A DNA stretch of 7,487 nucleotides from positions 1 to 7,487 of the forward strand of contig JAFTRT010000089.1 in assembly GCA_017462145.1 (NCBI GenBank). The letters are read 5' to 3'. Below, piece after piece: positions 1 to 5,698 of this stretch. Within the stretch, counting starts at the first letter, position 1, and every line of letters begins with the position of its first letter. The notes beneath the pieces are model-generated. The model was not told the origin of the DNA. It did no database searches and saw only the letters and a list, made by a program, of their open reading frames with translations. The translations under genes and the position numbers were made by a program. The stretch is from Clostridia bacterium. GTDB lineage: Bacteria > Bacillota_A > Clostridia > Oscillospirales > CAG-272.

Positions 1-752
1 CAGAAGAGGGCGTTGATGAGACGGAGATAGCGGAGCTGAAGCTCTGCGGCTTCGGCAAAACGACCCTCCAGACACAGAGCCGTCATATCGTGAGTCTCTT
101 TGGGGCACAGATTGGAGAGAACCGAAATGACGCCCTTTCCGCCCAGAGACATGATGGGAACGATCTGATCGTCATTTCCTGAATAGACGTCCAGATCGTC
201 ACCGCACTCGGCAAAGAGCTCGGCAATGGCACTCATATTACCCGAGGCCTCCTTGACGGCGACGATGCGCTCGTGCTTGGCCAACTCACGGTAAACCGAA
301 AGGGGAATGTTACAGCCCGTACGGGAGGGAACGTTGTAAAGAATGATGGGCTTGTCGGTCTGCTTTGCCGTGTCCAAAAAGCTACGGATCAAGCCCTTGG
401 CATTGGCTTTGTTGTAATAAGGCGTTACCAACAAAAGGGCATCGGCTCCTACCTCGCAGGCATAGCGGGACAGCTCAATTCCGTAAGCGGTGTCGTTGGA
501 ACCGGTTCCTGCAATGACGGGCACTCTGCCTGCTACCTTTTCTACGGTATAACGGATCACCTCACAGTGTTCCTCGTGGGTCAGGGTAGCGGCCTCACCC
601 GTGGTGCCTGCCACAACGATGGCGTCAATGCTTCCGGCGATTTGCTCCTCAATGATGTTGCCAAAGCTGTCGTAATCAACAGCTCCGTTCCGAAACGGGG
701 TGATAATGGCGGTAGCCGCCCCCGTGAAAATGGTTTGCTTGTTCTTGCTCAT
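1..752 (-). CDS. dapA: 4-hydroxy-tetrahydrodipicolinate synthase, C-terminus cut by window edge
   Basis: DapA condenses pyruvate with aspartate semialdehyde, the committed step of lysine and diaminopimelate synthesis in the cytoplasm. I translated the minus strand from the ATG at 752-750, which gives 250 residues; the family is about 290 long, so roughly 40 C-terminal residues lie outside the window. The expected aldolase-class (beta/alpha)8 motifs are all present: AGTTGEAATL at residues 48-57 (pyruvate-binding Thr-Thr-Gly), PYYNK at 111-115, the catalytic-triad Tyr139 in LYNVPSRTG (138-146) with Arg144, and the Schiff-base lysine Lys167 in AVKEASG (165-171). A GAGAGGA ribosome binding site sits just upstream of the start. 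The gene is divergent from queA and has its own promoter, lysine riboswitch and terminator in the leader, so lysine feedback on transcription is expected. No key residue is missing. Confidence 0.97.
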   Translation of the reverse strand, partial: MSKNKQTIFTGAATAIITPFRNGAVDYDSFGNIIEEQIAGSIDAIVVAGTTGEAATLTHEEHCEVIRYTVEKVAGRVPVIAGTGSNDTAYGIELSRYACEVGADALLLVTPYYNKANAKGLIRSFLDTAKQTDKPIILYNVPSRTGCNIPLSVYRELAKHERIVAVKEASGNMSAIAELFAECGDDLDVYSGNDDQIVPIMSLGGKGVISVLSNLCPKETHDMTALCLEGRFAEAAELQLRYLRLINALF

Positions 753-789
753 GATCGTATTCCTCTCGATTTCAATGAATTTTTCTGTG

Positions 790-819
790 AAAAATAGAAA
801 AACCGGTTGAAAACCGGCT
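790..819 (-). terminator. Riboswitch-controlled intrinsic terminator in the dapA leader
   Basis: On the minus strand an 8-bp stem (AGCCGGTT at 819-812, AACCGGTT at 808-801, one G-U pair) closes a 3-nt loop and runs into TTTCTATTTTT. It lies between the lysine riboswitch and the dapA start, where an L-box expression platform belongs. A candidate competing pairing is visible: ACAGCCGG (821-814), which contains the terminator's left arm, can pair with CCGGACTGT (903-895) inside the aptamer, leaving one bulged A. A second inverted pair, CTGTAAT (860-854) with ATTACAG (824-818), touches only the end of the terminator stem. Which pairing acts as antiterminator is inference. Confidence 0.8.
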
Positions 820-835
820 GTAATTGTACTATAAT
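807..835 (+). promoter_or_regulatory. Candidate queA promoter, TTGAAA-N17-TATAAT, facing the dapA promoter
   Basis: On the plus strand TTGAAA (807-812) is followed after exactly 17 nt by a perfect TATAAT (830-835). It is the best plus-strand promoter I see upstream of queA; nothing closer than this has both boxes. Transcripts would start near 842, carry a leader of about 300 nt to the queA ATG, and be antisense to the whole lysine riboswitch. The -35 box falls in the terminator loop of the dapA leader, so it could be a by-product of that AT-rich hairpin. Confidence 0.5.
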
Positions 836-872
836 ATAGGCGTGGTGCACGCCATTACAGAACACAAAAACA

Positions 873-1031
873 GATAGCTCTCCATCCTTTGATGACAGTC
901 CGGCAACTCTGAATCGACGGACCAGGAAAAGCGTTTGCCACACCGCTTTCCTTCGGCATCTCGCCCTTGCACATCGGCATAAACGGTCGTGGCGACCTGA
1001 ACCGAGGGCAGTTGCGGAATGCACCTCTATC
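873..1031 (-). promoter_or_regulatory. Lysine riboswitch (L box) controlling dapA
   Basis: The minus strand from 1031 to 873 carries the conserved L-box blocks in order: GATAGAGGTGC at the 5' end, AAGGGCGAGATGCCGAAG in the middle, then TGCCGGACTGTCATC, and ATGGAGAGCTATC at the 3' end. The outermost GATAG (1031-1027) pairs with CTATC (877-873) to form P1. The order and wording match the known lysC leader aptamer of Bacillus subtilis as I remember it. It sits in a leader of about 295 nt between the dapA promoter and start codon and is followed by an intrinsic terminator. The expected behaviour is that bound lysine keeps P1 closed, the terminator forms and dapA transcription stops. Confidence 0.93.
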
Positions 1032-1054
1032 ATATCATATGTTTTTCTTCCAAT

Positions 1055-1083
1055 ATGATAGCATACTTTTTTCGTTCTGTCAA
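1055..1083 (-). promoter_or_regulatory. dapA promoter, TTGACA-N17-TATCAT
   Basis: Reading the minus strand, TTGACA (1083-1078) is followed after exactly 17 nt by TATCAT (1060-1055). That is a full -35 match and 5 of 6 at -10. The predicted transcription start near 1048 lies about 17 nt upstream of the first paired base of the lysine riboswitch, as expected for a riboswitch leader. Confidence 0.85.
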
Positions 1084-1144
1084 TCACTTTTGACGAACTT
1101 TTTGAATTTATTTCCACCGAAGTGAACCAAAGAAAGGGACGTTT

Positions 1145-2218
1145 ATGACCATCACCAATTTTCATGCCAAGACCGACTTGAAAACAGCCGATTTTTTTTA
1201 TGATCTGCCCGAGGAGCGTATTGCACAGCACCCCTCCGAAAAACGGGATCACTCCCGTTTGATGGTGTTGAATCGGGAGCACCACACCGTAGAGCACCGT
1301 CATTTTTTTGATATTGAGGCGTATTTGAACGAGGGAGACGTATTGGTCGTCAATGATTCCAAGGTCATTCCTGCCCGTTTATACGGCCATGCAGAAGGAA
1401 GACCCGAGGCGGCCTTGGAGCTTTTGCTTCTTCGCCAACGGGAGCTGGATGTGTGGGAATGTCTGGTCAAACCGGGAAAACGAGCTCGTATCGGTTCCCG
1501 TGCCGTATTCGGTGAAGGCTTACTCAACAGTGAGGTATTGGATATTACGGAGGAAGGCAATCGGATCATTCGGTTCTCCTACGATCATGAGCAATACCAA
1601 ACCCTGTATGAGCTGTTGCATATCATTGGGCTGATGCCTTTGCCGCCTTATATCACCGAACAGCTTCGGGATAACGATCGCTATCAGACCGTTTATGCCC
1701 GTGAGGAAGGGTCGGCAGCGGCACCGACGGCAGGCTTGCATTTTACACCGGAGCTGTTGGAACGCTTACAGCAAAAGGGGGTTCGCATTGCGCCCGTGAT
1801 GCTGCACGTAGGATTGGGAACCTTCCGTCCCGTAAAAGCAGAGCGGATTGACGAGCACGTGATGCACACCGAGTTTTTCTCGGTGCCCAAGGAAAGTGCG
1901 GATATCATCAACGAATGTAAAGCCAAGGGCGGTCGGCTAATCTGTGTGGGTACCACGTCCTGCCGTACCATTGAGAGCGTGGCGGAGGAGAACGGTCACA
2001 TTCCTGCCATGTCGGGAGATACGGGGATCTTTATTTATCCCGGTTACCGTTTCAAGGCGGTGGATGCTCTGATCACCAATTTCCATTTGCCTGAGAGCAC
2101 TCTTTTGATGTTGGTTTCCGCATTCTATGATCGAGAGCACATCATGTCGGCGTATGAAACTGCCGTTCGGGAAGAGTATCGGTTCTTTTCCTTTGGTGAT
2201 GCGATGCTGATAGAATAA
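1145..2218 (+). CDS. queA: S-adenosylmethionine:tRNA ribosyltransferase-isomerase
   Basis: QueA transfers and isomerises the ribose of S-adenosylmethionine onto 7-aminomethyl-7-deazaguanine in the wobble position of tRNAs (Asp, Asn, His, Tyr), making epoxyqueuosine. The 357-residue product has the family's usual length. Motifs seen in order: [12 protein letters not shown] near residues 19-30, [10 protein letters not shown] at 70-79, PTAGLHFT at 194-201, [10 protein letters not shown] at 221-230, [13 protein letters not shown] at 311-323, and the canonical C-terminal [10 protein letters not shown] at 347-356. The start is the ATG at 1145, preceded by AAAGGGA. It gives about a dozen extra residues before the usual N-terminus, but no later Met fits. 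TSCRTIES (271-278) has Cys where many relatives have Leu. A strong terminator follows. In many Firmicutes queA sits beside tgt or ruvAB; here its neighbours are dapA and an accessory cassette. Confidence 0.97.
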   Translation: MTITNFHAKTDLKTADFFYDLPEERIAQHPSEKRDHSRLMVLNREHHTVEHRHFFDIEAYLNEGDVLVVNDSKVIPARLYGHAEGRPEAALELLLLRQRELDVWECLVKPGKRARIGSRAVFGEGLLNSEVLDITEEGNRIIRFSYDHEQYQTLYELLHIIGLMPLPPYITEQLRDNDRYQTVYAREEGSAAAPTAGLHFTPELLERLQQKGVRIAPVMLHVGLGTFRPVKAERIDEHVMHTEFFSVPKESADIINECKAKGGRLICVGTTSCRTIESVAEENGHIPAMSGDTGIFIYPGYRFKAVDALITNFHLPESTLLMLVSAFYDREHIMSAYETAVREEYRFFSFGDAMLIE

Positions 2219-2223
2219 AGGAA
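2200..2223 (+). repeat. queA 3' end, left copy of a 24-bp imperfect direct repeat
   Basis: This segment contains the last codons and stop of queA. It recurs at 3271-3294 with 22 of 24 bases identical (differences at 2214 and 2220), about 1.07 kb downstream. The two copies enclose the queA terminator and the DUF4160/DUF2442-HTH operon. Confidence 0.7.
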
Positions 2224-2268
2224 CTTTTTGTATGATATAACAAAAGCCGAAAGCGACATTTATACAAG

Positions 2269-2310
2269 GTTACCAATTGGCAGTCATGATAGCTGATTGG
2301 TAACTTTTTT
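2269..2310 (+). terminator. Intrinsic terminator after queA
   Basis: GTTACCAAT (2269-2277) pairs perfectly with ATTGGTAAC (2296-2304), with a possible inner CAG/CTG extension, and runs straight into TTTTTT (2305-2310). It closes queA and insulates the downstream two-gene cassette. The rest of the gap (2311-2430) holds no gene or other clear signal. Confidence 0.9.
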
Positions 2311-2430
2311 CGTCGCATAAATTGTTCGTCAAAATGCACATCATTCACTTTTTAAGCATTTTATGTGCCTTTTATCAACATCGGCCGGCGAAGCGGATGG
2401 TATATAAGAAAAAAATTCTTTGAAAAAACA

Positions 2431-2459
2431 TTGACACTATCACGATACCGTGATATAAT
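2431..2459 (+). promoter_or_regulatory. Perfect sigma70-type promoter of the DUF4160/DUF2442 operon
   Basis: TTGACA (2431-2436), a 17-nt spacer and TATAAT (2454-2459) make a full 12-of-12 consensus promoter. It lies 34 nt before the first start codon, which has the ribosome binding site AAGGAGG at 2479-2485. Such an unrestrained promoter normally needs a repressor, and a palindrome lies within it. Confidence 0.92.
2438..2455. promoter_or_regulatory. Palindromic operator inside the cassette promoter
   Basis: TATCACG (2438-2444) and CGTGATA (2449-2455) form a perfect 7-4-7 inverted repeat. It fills the promoter spacer and overlaps the first two bases of the -10 box. A protein bound here would block RNA polymerase. 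The natural candidate is the helix-turn-helix protein encoded second in the same operon, which would make the unit self-repressing; that assignment is inference. Confidence 0.7.
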
Positions 2460-2492
2460 AGTATTGCAGATAAAAAAGAAGGAGGAATAGCA

Positions 2493-2747
2493 ATGCCTGT
2501 TTTATCAAGATTTTACGGAATCATTATCAGAATGTATTTTTTACAAAGCGAGCACAATCCGCCGCATATTCATGCGATTTATAACGAAGATGTTGCCGCA
2601 ATTGATTTTATGACAGGTGAGGTGCTCGAGGGATATCTTCCTAATAAAGCAATGAACATGGTGCAGGAGTGGATTTCGCTACACAAAGATGCCCTAATGG
2701 AAATATGGAAAACGCAGGAGTTCAAGAAGATCCCGCCGCTTGAATAA
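2493..2747 (+). CDS. DUF4160 domain-containing small protein
   Basis: This 84-residue protein matches the DUF4160 family over its whole length. It shows the opening MPVLSRFYGIIIRMYF, the signature HNPPHIHA at residues 21-28, an acidic strand ending in TGEVLEGYLP (41-50), the helix around EWISLHKDALMEIW (59-72), and the C-terminal KKIPPL. There is no signal peptide or membrane segment, so it is probably cytoplasmic. No biochemical function is established that I can name. The histidine-rich signature could be a catalytic or metal-binding patch, but that is speculation. It is first in an operon with a DUF2442-HTH gene, 9 nt apart, and the two domain families are commonly found next to each other. 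Bases 2521-2580 are 37% GC by my count, against 53% for 3541-3600 in miaA, which suggests a separate origin. Confidence 0.88.
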   Translation: MPVLSRFYGIIIRMYFLQSEHNPPHIHAIYNEDVAAIDFMTGEVLEGYLPNKAMNMVQEWISLHKDALMEIWKTQEFKKIPPLE

Positions 2748-2756
2748 GGAGGTAGC

Positions 2757-3200
2757 ATGATGTTTCATAAGATCAAAAATGTTTCTGCTCTTCCCGAATA
2801 CAAATTGAGCGTTCAGTTTTCGGAGGGAGTTACGAAGATTTATGACGTAAAACCGTTGTTTGAAAAAATTCCATTGTTTGCACAATTAAAGGATGATCAA
2901 GCAGAGTTTGCTTGCGTGACGGTGGACATTGGTGGTTACGGTATCGTTTGGAATGACGATCTTGATCTGTCTTGTGATGAACTCTGGGCAAACGGTGTGC
3001 AAGTTGATACCCCATTTGACGGATTGATGGCTTTCAGCGATGCCACCGAACTGTGGGGTCTCAATGAAAGCACCCTCCGCAAAGCAATTACCTACGGAAA
3101 ACTTGTTAATGGCGTTGACGTTTGTAAATTCGGAAAACAATGGGTTGTTTCTATTGAAGCGATGAAAAGGGAATACGGAAACGGGCACGAAAGAGTGTAA
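2757..3200 (+). CDS. DUF2442 domain protein with C-terminal helix-turn-helix
   Basis: The product is 147 residues with two parts. Residues 1-83 are a DUF2442 domain, with the signature GYGIVWNDDLDLSCDELWANG at about 60-80. Residues 91-140 form a small helix-turn-helix (AFSDATELWGLNESTLRKAI, then GKLVNGVDV and FGKQWVVSIEAMKREYG), resembling compact DNA-binding domains common in Firmicutes accessory genes. The start is uncertain by one codon: ATG at 2757 and 2760 are adjacent, and AAGGAGG (2746-2752), which overlaps the upstream stop, spaces better for 2760. Likely role: transcriptional regulator of its own operon, acting at the palindrome in the promoter, with DUF4160 as partner. A toxin-antitoxin-like pairing is possible but unproven. 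The fused HTH is notable because many DUF2442 proteins are the short domain alone. Confidence 0.85.
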   Translation: MMFHKIKNVSALPEYKLSVQFSEGVTKIYDVKPLFEKIPLFAQLKDDQAEFACVTVDIGGYGIVWNDDLDLSCDELWANGVQVDTPFDGLMAFSDATELWGLNESTLRKAITYGKLVNGVDVCKFGKQWVVSIEAMKREYGNGHERV

Positions 3201-3207
3201 AAATGAT

Positions 3208-3243
3208 TTATCGATTGATTTATGCAATATGATCAATTGGTAA
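3208..3243. other. Long imperfect hairpin after the cassette
   Basis: TTATCGATTGAT (3208-3219) pairs with ATCAATTGGTAA (3232-3243) over 12 bp including two G-U pairs, with a 12-nt loop. It starts 8 nt after the DUF2442-HTH stop codon. No U-run follows on the plus strand, so it is not a standard terminator; it could protect the mRNA 3' end or be a weak terminator. Confidence 0.45.
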
Positions 3244-3270
3244 AATCTTATATCCCATACACATCGTAGG

Positions 3271-3294
3271 TGCGATGCTGATAGGATAAAAGAA
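3271..3294 (+). repeat. Near-copy of the queA 3' end
   Basis: This sequence matches queA bases 2200-2223 at 22 of 24 positions, including 14 identical in a row (3271-3284). Read in the queA frame it ends in Met-Leu-Ile-Gly-stop, where queA ends Met-Leu-Ile-Glu-stop. No queA coding sequence precedes it. It therefore looks like a duplicated gene end rather than a gene remnant of useful length. Confidence 0.65.
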
Positions 3295-3410
3295 AATGAA
3301 GAATGAAAAATGAAGTCGCTTCGCTGATGAAGAATGAAAAATGAATGAAGATTTTCGCTGTGGCGAAAATCCACCGAACTGATTCACGATTCATTGTTCA
3401 TTATTCATTC
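3295..3410. repeat. MITE-like repeat block with inverted ends and internal hairpin
   Basis: ATGAAGAATGAAAAATGAA occurs twice, at 3296-3314 and 3327-3345. Its core GAATGAAAAATGAA is inverted at the far end as TTCATTATTCATTC (3397-3410), 13 of 14 bases complementary. Between them is a perfect 9-bp hairpin: GATTTTCGC (3350-3358), loop TGTG, GCGAAAATC (3363-3371). There is no open reading frame of note. Repeats of this flavour are scattered between genes in many Clostridia; whether this one moves cannot be told from one copy. Confidence 0.6.
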
Positions 3411-3421
3411 CTTATATCCCG

Positions 3422-3430
3422 TGTGATAAT
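3422..3430 (+). promoter_or_regulatory. Possible extended -10 promoter for miaA
   Basis: TGTGATAAT is an extended -10 element (TG-N-GATAAT) 24 nt before the miaA start, just beyond the repeat block. The best -35 candidate at 18-nt spacing, TTATTC (3401-3406), is poor. This is the only local promoter candidate for miaA; the alternative is read-through from the upstream cassette. Confidence 0.35.
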
Positions 3431-3454
3431 GACGAACAAAAAGAAAGGGAAACG

Positions 3455-4402
3455 ATGGATCAAATCAAGGTATTTGCCGTGGTAGGGCCTACGGCAAGCG
3501 GAAAAAGCGCATTGGCATTGGCATTGGCCAAGCACTGGGATGGGGAGATCATCTCATGCGATTCCATGCAGGTCTATCGGCGCATGAATATCGGAACGGC
3601 CAAGCCCAATTTGGAGGAGCAATCTGCCGTGCCGCACCATCTGATTGACGTGGTTGAACTAACGGAACCCTTTAGTGTTGCCGATTACGTGGAGCTAGCT
3701 ACCCAAGCGATTGATGCGTGTGCCCGACGAGGCAAAACTCCCATTTTGTGTGGCGGTACAGGGCTTTATTTGGATGCCTTACTTCGGGGAGGCGTTCATG
3801 AGGCCGTGTCCGATGAGGGTGTCAGAGAAGAGCTGTATGCTTTCTATGAAGCCAACGGTGCCGAGGCACTTCACAGGCGTTTGCAGCAGGTGGATCCTGC
3901 GGCTGCCGAGGCGATTCATCCCAATAACGTCCGACGGGTGGTTCGGGCACTGGAGATCTATGCCACCACTGGAAAATCCAAAACCGAGCAGGATCGGATG
4001 GCTTGTATGGGCGAATCTCCTTTCGGGGTCACGGTGATGGGACTTTTGTATCGGGATCGCACTCGGTTGTATCGACGGATTGAGGAACGAGTGGATCAGA
4101 TGCTTGCAGAGGGATTGGTTGAGGAGACCCGTATGCTGATGGCAGAGGGGGTCTTTGAATGTAATGCAACGGCCGCTCAGGCCATTGGCTATAAAGAGTT
4201 GTTTGGTTATTTGCGAGGGGAGGAATCTCTTGCGGCGGCAGCGGATCGGCTCAAGACTGCTACCAGACGGTATGCCAAGCGACAGATGACTTGGTTTTCC
4301 GCCAAGGACTACGTTCATTGGCTGGAGGTGGATCCGGATGGCAGGCTTCTTCCTCTGTCCGAATGGATCTCGGCGGCAGAGGAGCTTGCGTTTCGCTCTT
4401 GA
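3455..4402 (+). CDS. miaA: tRNA dimethylallyltransferase (tRNA isopentenyltransferase)
   Basis: MiaA adds a dimethylallyl group to N6 of adenosine 37, next to the anticodon, in tRNAs reading codons that begin with U. The 315-residue length is typical. Motifs: P-loop GPTASGKS at residues 11-18, the base-contacting DSMQVYR at 36-42, GTAKP at 47-51, PHHLIDV at 60-66, GGTGLYLDAL at 100-109, QAIGYKELF at 242-250, and RRYAKRQMTWF at 271-281, which binds the tRNA backbone. The ATG at 3455 is preceded by AAAGGGA (3444-3450). miaA is often near mutL or hfq in Firmicutes; here it lies between an accessory cassette and the division cluster. Both it and queA modify anticodon-loop bases, so they may once have been adjacent before the cassette and repeat block came between them. 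Confidence 0.97.
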   Translation: MDQIKVFAVVGPTASGKSALALALAKHWDGEIISCDSMQVYRRMNIGTAKPNLEEQSAVPHHLIDVVELTEPFSVADYVELATQAIDACARRGKTPILCGGTGLYLDALLRGGVHEAVSDEGVREELYAFYEANGAEALHRRLQQVDPAAAEAIHPNNVRRVVRALEIYATTGKSKTEQDRMACMGESPFGVTVMGLLYRDRTRLYRRIEERVDQMLAEGLVEETRMLMAEGVFECNATAAQAIGYKELFGYLRGEESLAAAADRLKTATRRYAKRQMTWFSAKDYVHWLEVDPDGRLLPLSEWISAAEELAFRS

Positions 4403-4427
4403 TTTTTTGGAAAAACTGTGATACAAT
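4399..4427 (+). promoter_or_regulatory. Promoter of the HlyD-ylmE-sepF unit, overlapping the miaA stop
   Basis: TTGATT (4399-4404), a 17-nt spacer and TACAAT (4422-4427), with a TG extended -10 at 4419-4420, lie just before the HlyD-like gene. The -35 box overlaps the miaA TGA stop. No terminator separates miaA from the next gene, so read-through from miaA is also possible. Confidence 0.65.
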
Positions 4428-4456
4428 AAGGTGAAGAAGAGAGGGGAGGCGATCAA

Positions 4457-5698
4457 ATGCAGGAGCAAAAGGATTTTTCCATTCCAAGCCGCATCATTCT
4501 TGGCTTGTTAGCCCTTGCTGTGGTTGCCTATACGTTGTTTCATGCATCGTCTCTTTTTCGGGAGGATTTTACCACCATTGCGGCGGGTACCACCACCGAA
4601 TATACCACGGTCAGTGCCAGTGGATACCTGTTTCGGGATGAAACCGTTTTGTATTCGCCCAACGGAGGCGTCGCTGATTATTTGGTAGAGGACGGTGCCA
4701 AGGTCTCGATTGGCCAATCGTTGGCCTACGTGTATGAGGGGTATGACGGCTCCGCTCTGCAACCCAGTATTCGTTTTGTGGATCAACAGATCGCTCTTCT
4801 GGAGCAGAGTCAGGGGAATATGACCGCCGATGAGGCACAAGCCGTCATTAGCGATCAATATGCTTCCTTGGTCAAAATGCTGGCCTCGGGAAGCTTGGGC
4901 GGTCTCTCTGATACCGTCAACGGAATGCTGACGGCCATGAATCGAATGGACATGCTTTCCGGACAGGGCGGACAGGATGTGGAGAAGACCTTGGAGGAGC
5001 TGTATGCTGTCCGCAGTCGGTTGCTGGGGAGCGCACAAGGCCTCTTGCATACGGCAGAGGAGAGCGGATATTTTTATTCGGTTACGGACGGTTATGAGTC
5101 GATCTTTACCCGTGAGGTTGCCAAGACCTTGACAGCCGATCGGTTTTATACCTTTCTTACCGAAAGCGGAAACGGCAGAACCAACCGAAGCGAAGAAACG
5201 GCATACGGAAAAATAGCCGCCAACAGCCAATGGGATTTTGTGATGATGGTTTCTGCTCATGATGCGGCCTTCTTTACAGAGGGCGAACGCTATGAGGTTG
5301 CCTTTTCCCGCAGCGAAAATCTGTCCTTGCCTATGACCTTGGAGGCCAAGGTGGGGGCGGAGGGAGATGCCGATCTGCTTCTTCGCTTTTCCTGTGATCG
5401 GTTGCCTGCGAATTTTGTTCCCAACCGCTGTGAGAACGTCCACGTAATCGTGGCCAGCAGGAGCGGTCTTTACGTGCCGCAACACGCGGTGGAGCGAGTG
5501 GATGGCAAGCTTGGTGTCTATATTTTACGGGGAAGTGTGGTCCGCTTCCGTTGTATTGAGGTGATCTACGAGGGGAACGGCTACTACCTGGTGGCACAAA
5601 CACCCTCGGAGGAGGATCCCGACGCTGTTTATCTCGGCGCCAACGACTTGATCATTTTGAACGGATACCAATTGTTTGACGGAAGGATCTTGGAGTAA
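4457..5698 (+). CDS. HlyD/membrane-fusion-like protein with one N-terminal membrane anchor
   Basis: The 413-residue protein has a short cytoplasmic N-terminus, one hydrophobic segment at about residues 12-29 and a large extracytoplasmic part. Residues 56-94 (GYLFRDETVLYSPNGGVADY, then VEDGAKVSIGQSLA) resemble the biotinyl-lipoyl-like half-motif of HlyD adaptor proteins. The middle (105-250) is helical and variable. Residues 337-413 (GLYVPQHAVERVDGKLGVYI, then LIILNGYQLFDG) match the HlyD-type beta-barrel and membrane-proximal end. No transporter gene is adjacent. The start has the strong site GGGGAGG (4444-4450). Its stop TAA directly abuts the ylmE ATG, so the two are probably translationally coupled. 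Proteins of this type occur upstream of the sepF cluster in various Clostridia, which points to an envelope or division role rather than drug efflux; this is inference. Confidence 0.75.
   Translation: MQEQKDFSIPSRIILGLLALAVVAYTLFHASSLFREDFTTIAAGTTTEYTTVSASGYLFRDETVLYSPNGGVADYLVEDGAKVSIGQSLAYVYEGYDGSALQPSIRFVDQQIALLEQSQGNMTADEAQAVISDQYASLVKMLASGSLGGLSDTVNGMLTAMNRMDMLSGQGGQDVEKTLEELYAVRSRLLGSAQGLLHTAEESGYFYSVTDGYESIFTREVAKTLTADRFYTFLTESGNGRTNRSEETAYGKIAANSQWDFVMMVSAHDAAFFTEGERYEVAFSRSENLSLPMTLEAKVGAEGDADLLLRFSCDRLPANFVPNRCENVHVIVASRSGLYVPQHAVERVDGKLGVYILRGSVVRFRCIEVIYEGNGYYLVAQTPSEEDPDAVYLGANDLIILNGYQLFDGRILE

Larger units (their letters stand above)
3247..3420. repeat. Block enclosed by a 10-bp direct repeat CTTATATCCC
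   Basis: CTTATATCCC occurs at 3247-3256 and again at 3411-3420. Between them lie the queA-tail-like copy and the GAATGAAAAATGAA repeat block. The arrangement resembles a small inserted element with a target-site duplication. The repeat is short enough that other explanations, such as a duplicated non-mobile sequence, remain open. Confidence 0.5.

Noticed and set aside
273..797. Plus-strand 174-codon open frame opposite dapA
   Set aside because: It is the complement of a clear DapA coding sequence with intact motifs and shows no recognisable domain of its own.
1090..1118. TTGACG as a -35 box for queA
   Set aside because: No AT-rich -10 hexamer lies 16-18 nt downstream.
749..1303. Minus-strand 184-codon open frame across the dapA leader
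   Set aside because: It reads through the lysine riboswitch, the dapA promoter and the start of queA; the RNA signals explain the region better.
3296..3345. Two 19-bp direct repeats as a CRISPR array
   Set aside because: There are only two copies with a 12-nt gap, AT-rich low-complexity units, and no cas genes; an intergenic repeat element fits better.
3779..4468. Minus-strand 229-codon open frame
   Set aside because: It lies opposite miaA, whose motifs are complete; no domain or ribosome binding site supports it.
4508..5485. Minus-strand 325-codon open frame
   Set aside because: It is a shadow of the HlyD-like gene, which has a proper start, a membrane anchor and family blocks; the antisense product has none.
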